From the NCBI GenBank assembly GCA_023159155.1, contig JAJNNX010000047.1, forward strand, positions 124,001 to 188,000: 64,000 bases of DNA, given 5' to 3'. Origin of the DNA: Ustulina deusta (lineage: Eukaryota > Ascomycota > Sordariomycetes > Xylariales > Xylariaceae). The notes below the pieces were generated by a model. That model made no database searches. It was given only the letters and a program-made list of their open reading frames with translations, and was not told the origin of the DNA. The translations under genes were made by a program, and so were the position numbers. This document shows positions 26,001-37,531 of this stretch, piece after piece. Every line of letters starts with the position of its first letter. Position 1 is the first letter of the stretch.

Positions 26001-27059
26001 ATTAGTAGTTTAAATAAAAAATATTTAATTAATTAATAACTATTTATTTAGCTATAAGTAATATATTTTTTTTTTTGTTCCTAAAAAATCTTTGCTATTT
26101 TTACTTATTAAAACTACTAAAGTAGCTCTAATATTTTAAAATATAAGTTAAAAATTTTCTTTTTTTTTATTAAAAAAAACTTTTGATTTAGAATATCTTT
26201 TTTTATTATTAATTCTTTAATTTGCTAGTTAACTTTTATATATACGGTTTTAATTTAATTAAACATATTAATATTTAAATATAAATAAGGCTTAATATTA
26301 TTAATATATATTTTTTAAATTTTTTCTTTTTATAATATATTTATAATTTATACTAATATTTCTAATATAATATTAATAATTTTATATAATCCTTTTTATA
26401 CTAAATAAAGTTTTGCTACTTTTATAATATTATATTAAAGATTATTTTTTTATTTCTAATATAATTATATTAGTTAGTTTTAATTTTAGATATATTCTTA
26501 TACTTATTAGCTTCTTTAATACTTATAGGCTATTTTTTTTAGTAAGTTTTCTTTTTTATATATAATTAAAAACTATTATATATTTTTTTTATTTTTTTTT
26601 TGTTTAGTTACTAAATATTTTATTATATTTAGTTTAAAAGCTTTATTTATAATAATTTTTATATTAGCTTTTTTTAGTATTAAAATAATCAAATATATAT
26701 TCTATCTAAATAAAATCTAAGCTAATAATAAATTAATATTAATTATTTTTTATAAATTAATAACTTTAGTAGTTTTTTTTATATATACTAGCTATTCTCC
26801 TAAATTAATATATCTAGTTTTTTATACTTATTTTTTTAGCTATATAGAAATAAGTTAGATATTTTTTTTTACTAAGCTATAGGTTTATAAAAAATTAAAA
26901 AAACTATATTTGATTTTAGTTCTTTTTTTTTTTAAATATTTTTTTAATAAAGTTTTTTTTTAAAACATATTATTTATAAATAACTATTAAAAATAACTAA
27001 ACACTAAAATTAAGATTTTTTAACCTTAAATAATAAAAAACTATCTTATTTTTTTAGTT

Positions 27060-27165
27060 ATAAAAGCAAAAGTAAATCGGTTAAAATAATTAATTATAAT
27101 TAAAATATAAAATATTCTATTAAAAGCTTTTAAATATATTAGTTCTATATAATTTATATTTATTA
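27060..27165 (-). pseudogene. Integrase core remnant of left gypsy element
   Basis: The minus strand reads FYILIIINYFNRFTFAFIT, corresponding to the catalytic VDYFSRF segment of Ty3/gypsy integrase with the Asp changed to Asn. The right copy reads FYILIIVNYFS*FIFVFITKK at 57511-57580. The two copies thus decayed by different hits: the Arg is intact here and is TGA there. Confidence 0.7.
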
Positions 27166-30100
27166 TATTTTATAGTTTTATAATAACTATTTTTTATTTA
27201 ATAATTAAAAATAATTTAAATCTAACCTTAATATAAATATAATATTATTTATAATATTTATTTATATTTAAAAATTAAAAAAGCTATTAAAAGTAAGCCT
27301 ATAAGTTATAAAAAGTTATTAGAATACTAAAATATTTATAATAGTTATAAACTTATTTTAAAGCAGTATTAATTTTATAAAATAATAAATATTTAGAAAA
27401 ATAGCTATTTTGTTCTTTTTAATAAAAATATTTATTAATAATCTAGTAATAAAACAAGTTTTAAACTATATAATAGCGTTTATTTAAAAAAAAGTTTTTT
27501 TATATTTTATAACTTAAAATTATAACTTTTATAATATCTTTATATTACAAATAAGCTAAATAATCTTTAAAAAAGTTTTCTAGATCTTTATTAATTAAAT
27601 TAATAAAAATAAAAATAAAAACATTTAGATTGCTTTTTTTTTTTTTTTAAATATAAAAAAAAAAAGCTAAATATTAGTAAGGTTAACTATAAAAAAAGGC
27701 AATTTTTTAAAATTAAATTGCTTAGCAAATATATAAGTTAGTTTATTAATTTAAAACAATTTATTTATAATTCTAATAATTTTAAAAGTATTTAAACAGT
27801 AATAAATAATAAACTAATATTTTTTTAGCTGTTCGATTTATATAGCGATTTTTTTTTAGGCTTTTAATTTAATTCCTAAAATATTTATTAAATTATAATA
27901 ATCTATATATAATATAATTAAAAACTAAAATTTAATAACTAGCTAGTAATATTTTGCTAAACAATAGATTATTTTGAAAGTTTTTTTTTTTTTAGTATTA
28001 TATTTTATTTTTAAATTAAAAAGTTTAAATAATATAAATATAAAAATCTTTATAAAAATTATATTTTTATTAATAATCTTAATTCTAGTAAATTAACTAG
28101 CTATTTAAAATAATACTTTACTTAGCTTTATTAATAAAATATTAATAACTAAATAATATTAAATAAAAAAATCTAAATTCTTAATAGTATAGCTTTAGAT
28201 TTTTTTATATATTATAAAAAGCCTTTTGTTATTTTTTTTTTTACTTAAAAAACTTTTTTATTATTTTTTTCTACACAAAGGGTTTTTTTTTTAAAGTTAC
28301 CCCTAGAACTAATTTCTAATAAATATTTTTTAATATATTAACTAAATCTGCTCTTCTTAAGAAATATATTTTAAAATATAGAACTAAATATGAAAAGTTT
28401 TCTAGTTTTAATATATTAATTAAATAATTTTTGTTTAATGCTTATTTTTTAAATTAATTTTAATATTTTAAAAATAAATATATTTGTTTCTAAAATAATT
28501 TAAAGCTTAATATATTAACGCTATTTATAAATAGGATTGTTTTTTTTAAAAAAAAACCAATTAAAATAAATATAATTTATAAAAAATACTAAATATATAA
28601 AAAATTAAAAAAATTATTAAATATATAACTAAACGTATTATAATTATTAATAAAAATATTAAAAAATACTTTTTATTTTAAGTAATATTCTAAAAAAAAA
28701 AAGAGTAAAAAGCCAAAAAAATTCTTTATAAATAGCTATTTTCTAAAGCTAATATTTTTTAAAATATAGTAAGTATAAAAAAAGCTTGTTATATTTTAAG
28801 ATATTTTTTAACTTATATATTAACTATTAAAAATAATATATTTAGTTTTTGGTTAATTTTTATATTTTGTTAATATAGCTTAAAACTTATAAGCAGTATT
28901 TTTTAAAAAAAAAATATTATAATCTTTTTAAATTAAAATATAAAAAATTTTATTCTATTAATATATTAGTTATTAAAGTTTAATTATAACTTAATTTATT
29001 AAAATATAACAATATATAAATCTTTTTTTTTTAGCTTATTTTTAAATAAATAATAAATCTATATCTTTTAAGCAAATATCCTTAAATAAATAAAGCTAAT
29101 AGATTCTGATTAAGAAAAAATTCTAATAATAAAATTTTTTTTTTTTAATATATTTAGATTAATAAAATTAAAAAAAAGCAATTATAAAATTAGTTATAAT
29201 AATATATTTAATTAAATTAGTTTTTTTTATATTTTTAAAACTTATAATAAAATAGTTTTTTTAAATATAATATAATTTTTAAATTAATATTTGCTATTTT
29301 AGAGTTCTAGTTTTATTTTTAATAATAAGTAAAAATTAAACAAACTATATATTAATTATAGTTTAAAAGCTTTTAAATAAAAAATACTATTTAAGTTTAT
29401 GTTATATTTAAGGTTTTTTTTATATTTTCTAGTTTAAAAAAATATATTTAAACAATAAAAAAAATATAAAATTATAAAAAATAAAAATAATTAATCTTTA
29501 TTTTTTAAAAAAACTAACTAGTTTTATATTAATTACTAAATTTATATTAAATTTGTTTTTTAGAAGTTTTTTAATATTATTATAAAAAGATTTATTTTGT
29601 TTTATAGCTACTAAAACTAGATTTATATTCAAACAATTATTTAAAGCTAACACTATTTATTTTTAGTTATTATATATATTAAGCAATAAAAATAATTAAT
29701 TTGTTTTATTTTTAATAATATAGCAGAACTTAATAAAATAAGTTTTATTATTGTTTTAATTTAATAATTTATATTAATATAGTACTTTATTATAATTAGT
29801 ATTAAAAGCAAGGATTATTTTTTTAATAAATAAAATAAAAATTTTATAAAATATAAATAAAATATAAATTAGCTTTTTTAAGATTTTTATATATCTATTA
29901 ATATAATTAGAAATAATTAATAAAAATAATCCTATATATTTAAAAAATGCTTTATTAAAAATAGTAAGCAATAAAACTTATAATAAATATTTGCTCTAGA
30001 TTTTAGTTATAGCAAGTTTTTTTATTAGTAGTCTATTTATAATCTATAAATTAATAAAAAATAAACTTTTTATTATAAGTACTAAAACAGTATTACTAGC

Positions 30101-33100
30101 ATTAATAAATAAAATCTCTCTAACTAGCATATTTAAATTTATTAGTAGCTTAGGAATAATTTTTAGCTTAGTAGTAAAAAATATTTTTTTTTTTAGTTTT
30201 TTTAAAGTTTAAACAGTAATAAATTAATATTTTAAGCTATATAAGTATTTTTCCTAAGCTTGGCTTAAAATTAAACTTTTGCTTAATTTTTTAAAAAAAT
30301 AATTAAAACTAATATTAATTTAGTAATATTTAATATTTTTTCGATTAAATTTTTGTTAGTTAAGCCTTAATCTAAAATATTATTAATATTTTAATTTTTT
30401 TTAAAACTAAAAAACCTTTTAAAATTTCTTTTAAACTTAATAAACAAGTAATTATTAGTATAAAAAAATTAATAAAATTTATTCTTAGCTTTTTAAATAT
30501 ATATAAATCTTATAGCTAAAGCATTATATATAATTAAAATATTAAATATTTTTTTTAAGCCTTATAAAATAATTTAATTAGTTCTATAATTAATAATTAT
30601 TAAGTTTTATTTTAACCAAGCTTTACTAAAAAATATTTCGTAAGTCTGATTATTTTTTATAATATAAGCTTTTATAACAAACAGAATTTTTTTTATAACT
30701 AAAAAAAAAACTATATAATATTTAATTAAAGTAGTATTATTGTTAGCTATTTTTAGTTCTAATAATTTAAAAATAATATAAAAAAATAAATTATATTATA
30801 TTATATATATAAAGCTTATTAAATTAGTTAAAGCTTTTTTATTAATTAAAATATAATTAATAGTAGTTCTATTAAATATTTTTTTAATATATCTAAAATA
30901 AGTTTTTTTATTATTTATTTAAGTTTTATTTTTATAGATTATAGTAACAACTAAGCCTTATAAAGTCTAAAGCTTTACTAATATAAAATAATACTTTTTT
31001 TTCTCTTTAAAAAGCTTTAGCTACTTTAGCTTAGTAATTAGAAATAATCCTATTTTTTAAATAAGCTAAGCTTTAATAATAAAAAAATAATCAAAAAGCT
31101 ATTTTTATATAATCTAAAAAAAAAAAAAATATAAAAAAAGTGTCTAATATTAATTCGGTCTTTTTAATTATTTTTATAGGCCTAAATTAAGATAATATTT
31201 TGTTTTTAAATAACTTTTTTAGTTTTAATTAGCTAATAGGTTAGTTAATCCTAAAGCTATTTATTAAAAAATGCTAGCTTTGCTACTTTTTTTAAATAAA
31301 AAGAATTGGCCTAAAAAAAAGCCTATCCTTTAGCTTTCCCTAAATTAGCTAACAAACTTTTTAATCTTAAAAGCTTATTAAATATAGCTATATTTTTAAA
31401 AAAAAGCTAATTGTTTAATTTTTTTTTTTAGGTCTAATAAAAAAACATATATTATATCTTTATTTTTAAAAAAAATAAAAATAAAGTTTATAAATAATAA
31501 AAGCTATTTAACCCTAATAAACTATTTTTTTTTATTAAATAATCTAAGTTTATTAAAAGCTTTCTATTTTTTTTAATAATTTTTTTTATATTTATAGACT
31601 ATATATTAATAAAATTTTTTATATTTAGATTAGCTTTTAATAAATTATATTAAAAATAAATTAGTAATAGTTATTTTTATTAAATAGTATTATAAATTTA
31701 AATTTTTTTTTTTAAAGTTTTTATTCTTTAATATAATTATAAAAAAAATATCTTTTAATTTTATAGTTCTAGCAGATTAAAGGTCTTTTATTATAACTAA
31801 AGTTATAATTTTTTTTTTATTTGCTTTTATATTTTTTATAGCTTTTTTGATTTGTTTTATTACTAGTTTTTCTAGGGTTAAGCTTGCCTTTATATTTATT
31901 AAAAAAACTAGCAAATAAATTATTTCGAGCGTCCTAAAATTAATATAAAAAAGCTTATAAATTTAAGTTTTAGCTAAATAGTTCTGCTTTTTTAGTTATT
32001 TTAAAAACAAAGTTCTATTTATATATTAAGTTTTTTTATAAATATTATAGCTAGTTATAATAACTAGCAAACTAATTATATTATAATTAAAAAAAAATAT
32101 AAGGTTTAAGTTTTTAAAAAAAAGCTATAATATATATTAGTTAAATAAAAGCTAAATTAAAAAAGTTAGCTATAGATCTAGCTAAAATTTTTTTAAAGTA
32201 TTAATAATAATAATATTTAGTTTTTTTAAAAATTTGCCTTTAGATAGTTTTTTAAGCAAGCAAACTATCCTAGTCTTAATTTAGTTAAAGAATTTTTTTT
32301 TTTTTTAAGTTTTAAAACATAAATAATAATAATTTCTTTTATGTTCTAATAAATATAATTTTTTTTAAACTTCCTAAAATTGCTTAAAAATTTAGTATTA
32401 ATTAAATAATCTATAATTTACTTTTAGATTTTTTTTTATTTAAATAATTCTTTTTATATATATTTTTATAAAAATATTTTTTTAGCTTATTTAATTAATT
32501 ATTATTAGCTTAAAAAAAAAACTTATTAGTTTAACTAATATAGTTAGCCAAAGATTTATTAGCTTTCCGGTTAAATCTATTAATTTAAGCTTTAAAGCTA
32601 ATGTTTTAATTTTAGATCTTTAAAAAAAAGCATTTTTTTAGACCATTTTATAAAGCTTAATAATTTTTTTTTTTTTTTATAAAAAAGTACTAATACTATT
32701 TTTTAGCATTTTTTTGCAAACTATAATAAAATATTAACTATTTTTTAGCTTTATCTAGCTATTTTGTTTTATTAATAGTTTTAAGTTAAAAACTAAAAAA
32801 GCTAACGCTAAAAAAGCTATAAAATAATTCTTTAATATAAATGTTTATATTATTAATATATTTTTAAAAATCTTTTTTTTATAACCTTTTAAATATAAAA
32901 GCTTTAAAAATTACTATTTTTTTTATTTAAAACTAATCTAGCTTAGAAATAAAAATTAAAGTTAAAAATTATTTAAATAAAAATTTTTTAATTTAAAATA
33001 TATGTTCTAATTTAAAAAAAACTAAAAAATTAATTAAAAATTAAAAACTTTAATTAAAAATTAATATAAAAAATTCATTTTAATAAAATAAAAAATTAAA

Positions 33101-33811
33101 AAAACTTAGTAAGTATTTTAATTTTTTTTAGATTTAATTATAAAAATAGAAATATTTTTTAATTATACGTTAATATTTTTTTTTTTAAATTAGTATTTTT
33201 TTTTTTGCTAAAATATTTAATAAAATTAAATTAAAAAAATTAATTAATAATATATATAAATTAAAAGTTATAAAATAAAAAAAATCTAATAAACAATTAA
33301 ATAATAATTATATAAAAAATATCTATATATAATTAGTTAATATTACTAACTAATAGTTTTAATTTTTATTAAAAAAACATATTAAATTTTAGTTAAATAA
33401 TTAATAAAATAAAAAATAATAATAACTAAACTAAATAAAAAGCAACTTTTTATTTTTTAAAAGATTTTTGTTTTTAGAAAGTTTATTAATTTTATAAGTA
33501 TAAAAAGAACATAAATAATAAAAAATCAGTAAATAACCAAACTAAAAAAAGCTAATATTAATAGATTTTTTTTTATAATAGTAGATCTACTACTATATTA
33601 ATAGAACTACTTTAATCTTTTAACTTTTCTTTTTTAAAAATAATTTTTTTTAATTTCTAGTTATTAAATATATATTTAATTAGCTTTTTTTAGCTTAAAT
33701 AAATATTTTATTTAATAAACAACTGCTATAATTGTAAAAACTTCCTTTTTGTTAGAAAAACTAAAAAGAAAAAATTGTTTGTGTTTTGGTTTAACCGCAG
33801 TAAAAAACTAC

Positions 33812-33839
33812 GCAGGTTTGAATCCTGCAGCTCTTACCA
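33812..33839 (+). other. Primer-binding site of left gypsy element (tRNA T-arm and 3' end)
   Basis: The plus strand is a perfect tRNA 3' end: T-stem GCAGG, loop TTTGAAT, stem CCTGC, seven acceptor bases, discriminator A and CCA, followed two bases later by the 5' LTR. Its complement is the minus-strand primer-binding site. There is no D-arm or anticodon arm upstream, so it is not a tRNA gene. The right copy shares only the terminal ten bases, GCTCTTACCA. The cognate tRNA was not identified. Confidence 0.75.
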
Positions 33840-33841
33840 AT

Positions 33842-33948
33842 TGTTATATTCTAAATAATGAATTTGAATTATAAAGGTAATAGTCCTTATCTATCAATCT
33901 ACGGACTAGAACTAGCTATATGGATAAGATCACGTGTACAGATCCACA
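33842..33948 (-). repeat. 5' LTR of left gypsy element
   Basis: 107 bp with TG...CA ends (element strand TGTGGATC...AATATAACA). It is the least mutated of the three LTRs in the window. Confidence 0.9.
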
Positions 33949-34084
33949 CAACCCCCTAAGACAGTTTGCAAACCCAATCTGCTTTCTATACAATCAGCCT
34001 GTCTCCACTCCCACAGGACAGTAGGTGGTACCATGAAGCTAAAATAATTATTTGCAATTTCCCCATCGCATTCTATCTACACAT

Positions 34085-34852
34085 TTACAGCCCCTCAAGA
34101 TCCGCGCAATGGCCAGTAGGCCAACAAGCCGTATGCTCCTTTGCAAACTCCGTCAAAGCATCCCAATCACGACACAGCCGAAACTGACCATCTCCTGTCA
34201 GCTTCGACCGATAGGGCGCATACAGCGGGTTATCATTCGCGCGGCATTGAATCTCTTGCCGAAGCGCATCGTAGCAGTGATTGATATGGACGGCTTTCTC
34301 GTCCACGGACTTGCCTGCCATCAAGTCCTGGATCACTTCCCGCAGGTATATCTGCTCGCGCGTTAGTTGGACTTTGAAATCCCGGATGGTTTGGGCTGTT
34401 ACTGAAGGGGATTACTTGTTGCATACCACGCAATGCAGCTCGTGAAAGCCTGCAAGTACATAAACCCCCTTCTCCGCGTCGTCAGGAAAGTCCTCAGCGG
34501 CAGGGAGGCCAACGCGTGCAGCCTCGCGGTGCGGAATGGCGACGAACCCGTTGGTGGTGAAGCCGCTCCACGCGATATCGGATATGGATTGGTTCACGTT
34601 ACTGTATTCCGTGTAGGTGTGGAACTGTTTCCACGATTTTCCTCGCGAGTATATACCGGCTTTCAGATCTTTAGTGTGCGTTTTCGGAAGCGTGTTGAAG
34701 TTCAATAACTCACTGAAGCCACGGTCGTCGACTGCGAGCTGCAGCCGCCGGATTTGCGTGTATAGAGAGACGTTGCAGGTGACGAGGAGTAGAGAGAGGA
34801 GAATCAGTGGTGTGGGACGTAGAAAGAATGGGTGACGTTGTGAGGACTCCAT
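34085..34852 (-). CDS. UstYa-family oxidase (DUF3328), two exons, copy 1
   Basis: Exons 34852-34427 and 34351-34085 (693 nt, 230 residues). The intron 34426-34352 is 75 nt with GTATGC donor, CTAAC branch site and CAG acceptor. A hydrophobic anchor lies at residues 14-30. The two family motifs are HELHC at 137-141 and HINHC at 164-168, followed by a DGQFRLCRDW-like segment. UstYa proteins are single-pass membrane enzymes that carry out oxidative cyclisation or hydroxylation of ribosomal peptides (ustiloxin, phomopsin and related dikaritins) and some non-peptide products. Two further family members and a Kex2-type precursor gene lie within 6 kb, which points to peptide modification. The precursor is transcribed divergently, 1.06 kb away. 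Both HxxHC motifs are intact, so activity is expected. Confidence 0.9.
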
Positions 34853-35907
34853 GGAGTACTGTTTTTTCGGTTTGTGGTCGGCGGTGGAGGTTCTTTCAAA
34901 TTGAATCTGATATCGACGTCGCTTCAGGAGGGATGTTGCGATAGCTGTTCGGCAAATGCAGGTTCCGACTTTCTCGGAACTGGGAATCAAATGCAGAAGA
35001 CATCACATGCGACACTTAGACCAACAAATCTGCTCCCGATCTTTACTCCCTGCCAAACTCCCCGTTTTGAGCCTTCAGTGCACGCGATTCGCTGCCTGCT
35101 CATACGAAGAGGCCAGCGGCGCTTATGAGTATCTAGGTACCTGGTATCTATGCTATTGTACTAAGTAGTAATACCGGTCAATAGTGGGGGTTTTCTGACA
35201 TGGAGCTAACTGGGGGTGCACGCTAGAAAGAATGGGCGGGCAGAGGCGGGGCACCAAGATTTGGCATGATCCCTAATAGTAGGGGCGGAAAAAAAGGGTT
35301 GCATTAATGATGGAGGATTTCTCCAGAGAGGCTCGAGAGGGTCCGCAGAATCTCATTTTGTACTCCGTACGAGCCGTTCCTTCTACATACAGTAGGGTTA
35401 CCTGCACCTTTCACCCAGGTCCTAGTGGAGTACTCCGTACAAAGTGCTTCGCCGCGCGCCAACATGTTACATTGCTGTGCCTCTCGAAACACTTGCAACT
35501 ACTAGAGCAAGAATTTTCCATCCACTCTCTTCGGGCGGTGACATCTACCTAGGGAGGATTCAAACGGTGACTATGCGTTGGCTGTAATACCACCCTCCAA
35601 CATCATCCTCTGGGGATTTTAAAGTGGAAAGTGATACCGTGCCCCCCTCCACCTCTACCTATGGCGCGGCCCCCAAATTGATATGTAGCACAGTATTATT
35701 TGGGATCACACATTGTTTTTAATGCAACCTTTTGATATGACATGAGTGAGTACCGCCAGCCAGGCTGTGAGGTATGAAAGACCTACCTATATATAGTTCT
35801 ATATTACAGAGTGAGGCTGCACCTATCCGTAATTAAGTCCATATCAGCAAGAAACTCGAGAACGCAAACTTCAAGTCCGCTCCATCAACCGTCTTCTACA
35901 AGGAATC
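34853..35907. other. Divergent promoter region between UstYa copy 1 and the precursor gene
   Basis: About 1 kb without a supportable gene. It includes copy B of the 51-bp repeat (35359-35409). Short overlapping frames on both strands look like chance. Confidence 0.5.
35359..35409 (-). repeat. Dispersed 51-bp repeat, copy B
   Basis: Reverse complement of 17453-17503 with one mismatch. A further GTACTCCGTAC occurs nearby at about 35430-35440. It lies about 500 bp upstream of UstYa copy 1 and of the precursor gene. Confidence 0.75.
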
Positions 35908-36166
35908 ATGAATTTCTTTCTCATCTCCCTCGCCAGTCTTGGCATAATCAGTCAAGTCGTGGCTCTGCCACGTGCAGGTACGTTCATTGTGCGAGTTCAA
36001 ATTCGCATCCTTCTTTGTTGATGAGAATCTAGGAGCAACTAGTATCGCTCTCGTTGGCGAAGCCCTCAAGCGCAGTGAGGAGTCTGTCGATGGTACCCAA
36101 ATCGCTGAGGGCTGGAAACGCAACGAAGAAGCCGTCGACGGTACTCAGATTGCTGAGGGCTGGTAA
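35908..36166 (+). CDS. Putative RiPP precursor peptide: signal peptide plus two Kex2-delimited repeats
   Basis: Exons 35908-35977 and 36033-36166 join to 204 nt (67 residues). The intron is 55 nt (GTACGT...CTAG). Residues 1-19 form a signal peptide (FFLISLASLGIIS core, VVA before the cut). Residues 20-35 are a short leader. Then come two 16-residue repeats, 36-51 and 52-67, each starting with a Lys-Arg Kex2 site; the repeat bodies are SEESVDGTQIAEGW and NEEAVDGTQIAEGW, and the second ends at the stop codon. This is the architecture of fungal dikaritin precursors (UstA-type), whose repeats are freed by Kex2 in the Golgi and cyclised by UstYa enzymes; three UstYa genes lie within 3 kb. Unusually, the repeat has no Tyr or Phe; its only aromatic residue is the terminal Trp. 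A mating pheromone precursor is the main alternative. Confidence 0.8.
36068..36163 (+). repeat. 48-bp coding tandem repeat (two copies) in the precursor gene
   Basis: Copies 36068-36115 and 36116-36163. They differ in 9 of 16 codons; 7 differences are synonymous and only two change residues, both near the start of the unit. The last ten residues are identical despite four silent changes, showing selection on the peptide. Confidence 0.9.
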
Positions 36167-36631
36167 GCCATCTTCGGCTGTGTAGTCGGGGGCGCAGGGA
36201 TATGATTTCAAGACCGGGATAGATCAAATGAGACAGTCAGTGACAATGAAAACTCGATGCAGGGCAATGCACGATTATATATTAGGAAATTCTCTATAAC
36301 TTGACAAATAAACTTGCAAGCTGTAGAATCTGTGACACATTTTATAAATCGAAAGATAGAGATGTGATTTGTAGTGGTTGAGAGCCGTAGACTTTTGGTA
36401 CGGGTGACTTGTATGTCAGGAAGGCCTTCAAACATTCTGTGGAAGGAAGGTACAGTGATTTGAAGGGGAAAAACAGCATGATTGGGGAGAATTCGGAAAG
36501 TGTATGATCTATCTGATTATGATTTGTGTTGTTTTGAAGCGTATCAAATCTTTATAACTACCTAGGTACTCTGGACAGCAGATTCTTCCTCTCTACCTAC
36601 TACTGTACATTTTCCGAAATCGGACAAACCT
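36167..36631. other. Convergent intergenic region
   Basis: Lies between the stop codons of the precursor gene (plus) and UstYa copy 2 (minus), so it probably holds both 3' untranslated regions. No gene or terminator motif can be assigned. Confidence 0.45.
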
Positions 36632-37531
36632 TCACCAAACACCTGATATGCCATCATCGTTGATCTCGCAGTGATTGAAATGATCAAACAAGGGAATTGG
36701 ATGATCACCGTCTGCATAGCACGCCGTATTCTCTCTCGCCCACTTCTTCCTGCTGTCCCAATCAACACATTTCCGCAGCTGCCCATCCCCCGTCTCGTTG
36801 CGACCCCAAGTGTACAGCAAAGTATCCCCCGAGCTACCACACATCACATACTGCAACAAACTATCGAAACAATGCATTGAGTGCGGCATTGGTACACTTG
36901 GGGTCTTGCCCGAGACGATTTCGGTGAGGGTCTTGCGGATGATGGTGAGACAGTGGAGCTGATGATATCTAGAGACAAACGTCAACAACCGCACTGCGTT
37001 TATGAGGGGATGGAGAGACTGACGCATCGATAATGTAGACACCTTTTGAAGAATTCGAAGGAAGGCCCATGCTGGCTGGGAGATTGTGCTCCGCAGCCCA
37101 CGTATGATTAACAGCTACAAATCCAAACGCTGGCACAATTCGATCCCAGGCCGCATTCATAGCGTCTTTGGCTCCCGGGTCTTTGGAGCTATAGACATCG
37201 GAGACCCAATGAAATTGTCTCCAGCGCTCATCATCTGATGTTAGACCTGTGAATATGAGCTACTATCTCCCTTTCAGAGTCGACAACACTTACGATAGTC
37301 TTGGACTTGTGCCCCTGTCCCCCCTCCAAATGGTTTCAGAGAGTGCTCGAACGTGAGGAATGCACACACGATACAGAGACCTAAAATGGCCAGTTCTCGC
37401 CAGCACTTAACCAGGTGCGTAAAGAACTGAGATCCTCGGGCCCTACTTCCAGAAGATGTCTTCTCGCCTGAGTTGTTGTCGTCGCCCAGCAGGGTGTACC
37501 GAGCTGTTGGGAGTCGTAGATTTAGAAACAT
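36632..37531 (-). CDS. UstYa-family oxidase (DUF3328), three exons, copy 2
   Basis: Exons 37531-37294, 37246-37024 and 36968-36632 total 798 nt (265 residues). Introns are 47 nt (GTAAGT...ACAG) and 55 nt (GTCAGT...CTAG). A membrane anchor lies at about 47-61 (LAILGLCIVCAFLTF). Motif one is HQLHC at 156-160 within VYIIDAYHQLHCL, and motif two is HSMHC at 183-187, followed by LLQYVMC and the C-terminal GDGQLRKCVDW. These are the complete UstYa landmarks, consistent with a copper- or metal-dependent oxidative cyclase acting on a secreted peptide. It faces the precursor gene tail to tail, 465 bp apart. The chosen ATG is at 37531; a GTG seven codons upstream was not used. Confidence 0.9.

Larger units (their letters stand above)
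19964..33948 (-). mobile_element. Ty3/gypsy LTR retrotransposon, complete, about 14 kb, RIP-degraded (left copy)
   Basis: Bounded by two 107-bp LTRs (19964-20070 and 33842-33948). The primer-binding site lies next to the right LTR and the polypurine tract next to the left one, so the element reads on the minus strand. Every gene inside is destroyed by C-to-T and G-to-A changes. An integrase core can still be read on the minus strand at about 27060-27165 (FYILIIINYFNRF). The plus-strand copy at 50706-64000 aligns along its length; window base 64000 corresponds to about 20570. Fourteen kilobases with 107-bp LTRs is unusually large for a gypsy element. Six kilobases lie downstream of integrase. 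No 5-bp target duplication is visible. Confidence 0.88.

Noticed and set aside
29774..29971. Minus-strand open frame of 65 codons
   Set aside because: Lies inside the RIP-degraded gypsy element and consists almost only of Ile, Lys, Phe, Leu and Asn, as chance AT-rich frames do.
33812..33839. Possible tRNA gene
   Set aside because: Only the T-arm and acceptor 3' end with a genomic CCA are present. It lies two bases from an LTR in the position and orientation of a primer-binding site.
34396..34426. A 31-nt intron in UstYa copy 1 (GTATGC...ACAG)
   Set aside because: Too short and leaves exon 2 out of frame. The 75-nt intron 34352-34426 has a CTAAC branch site, a CAG acceptor and preserves frame.
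35908..36166. Alpha-type mating pheromone precursor
   Set aside because: Signal peptide and Lys-Arg repeats fit, but the repeat lacks the Trp/Cys-rich, Pro-Gly-Gln pheromone core and three UstYa genes surround it. Not fully excluded.
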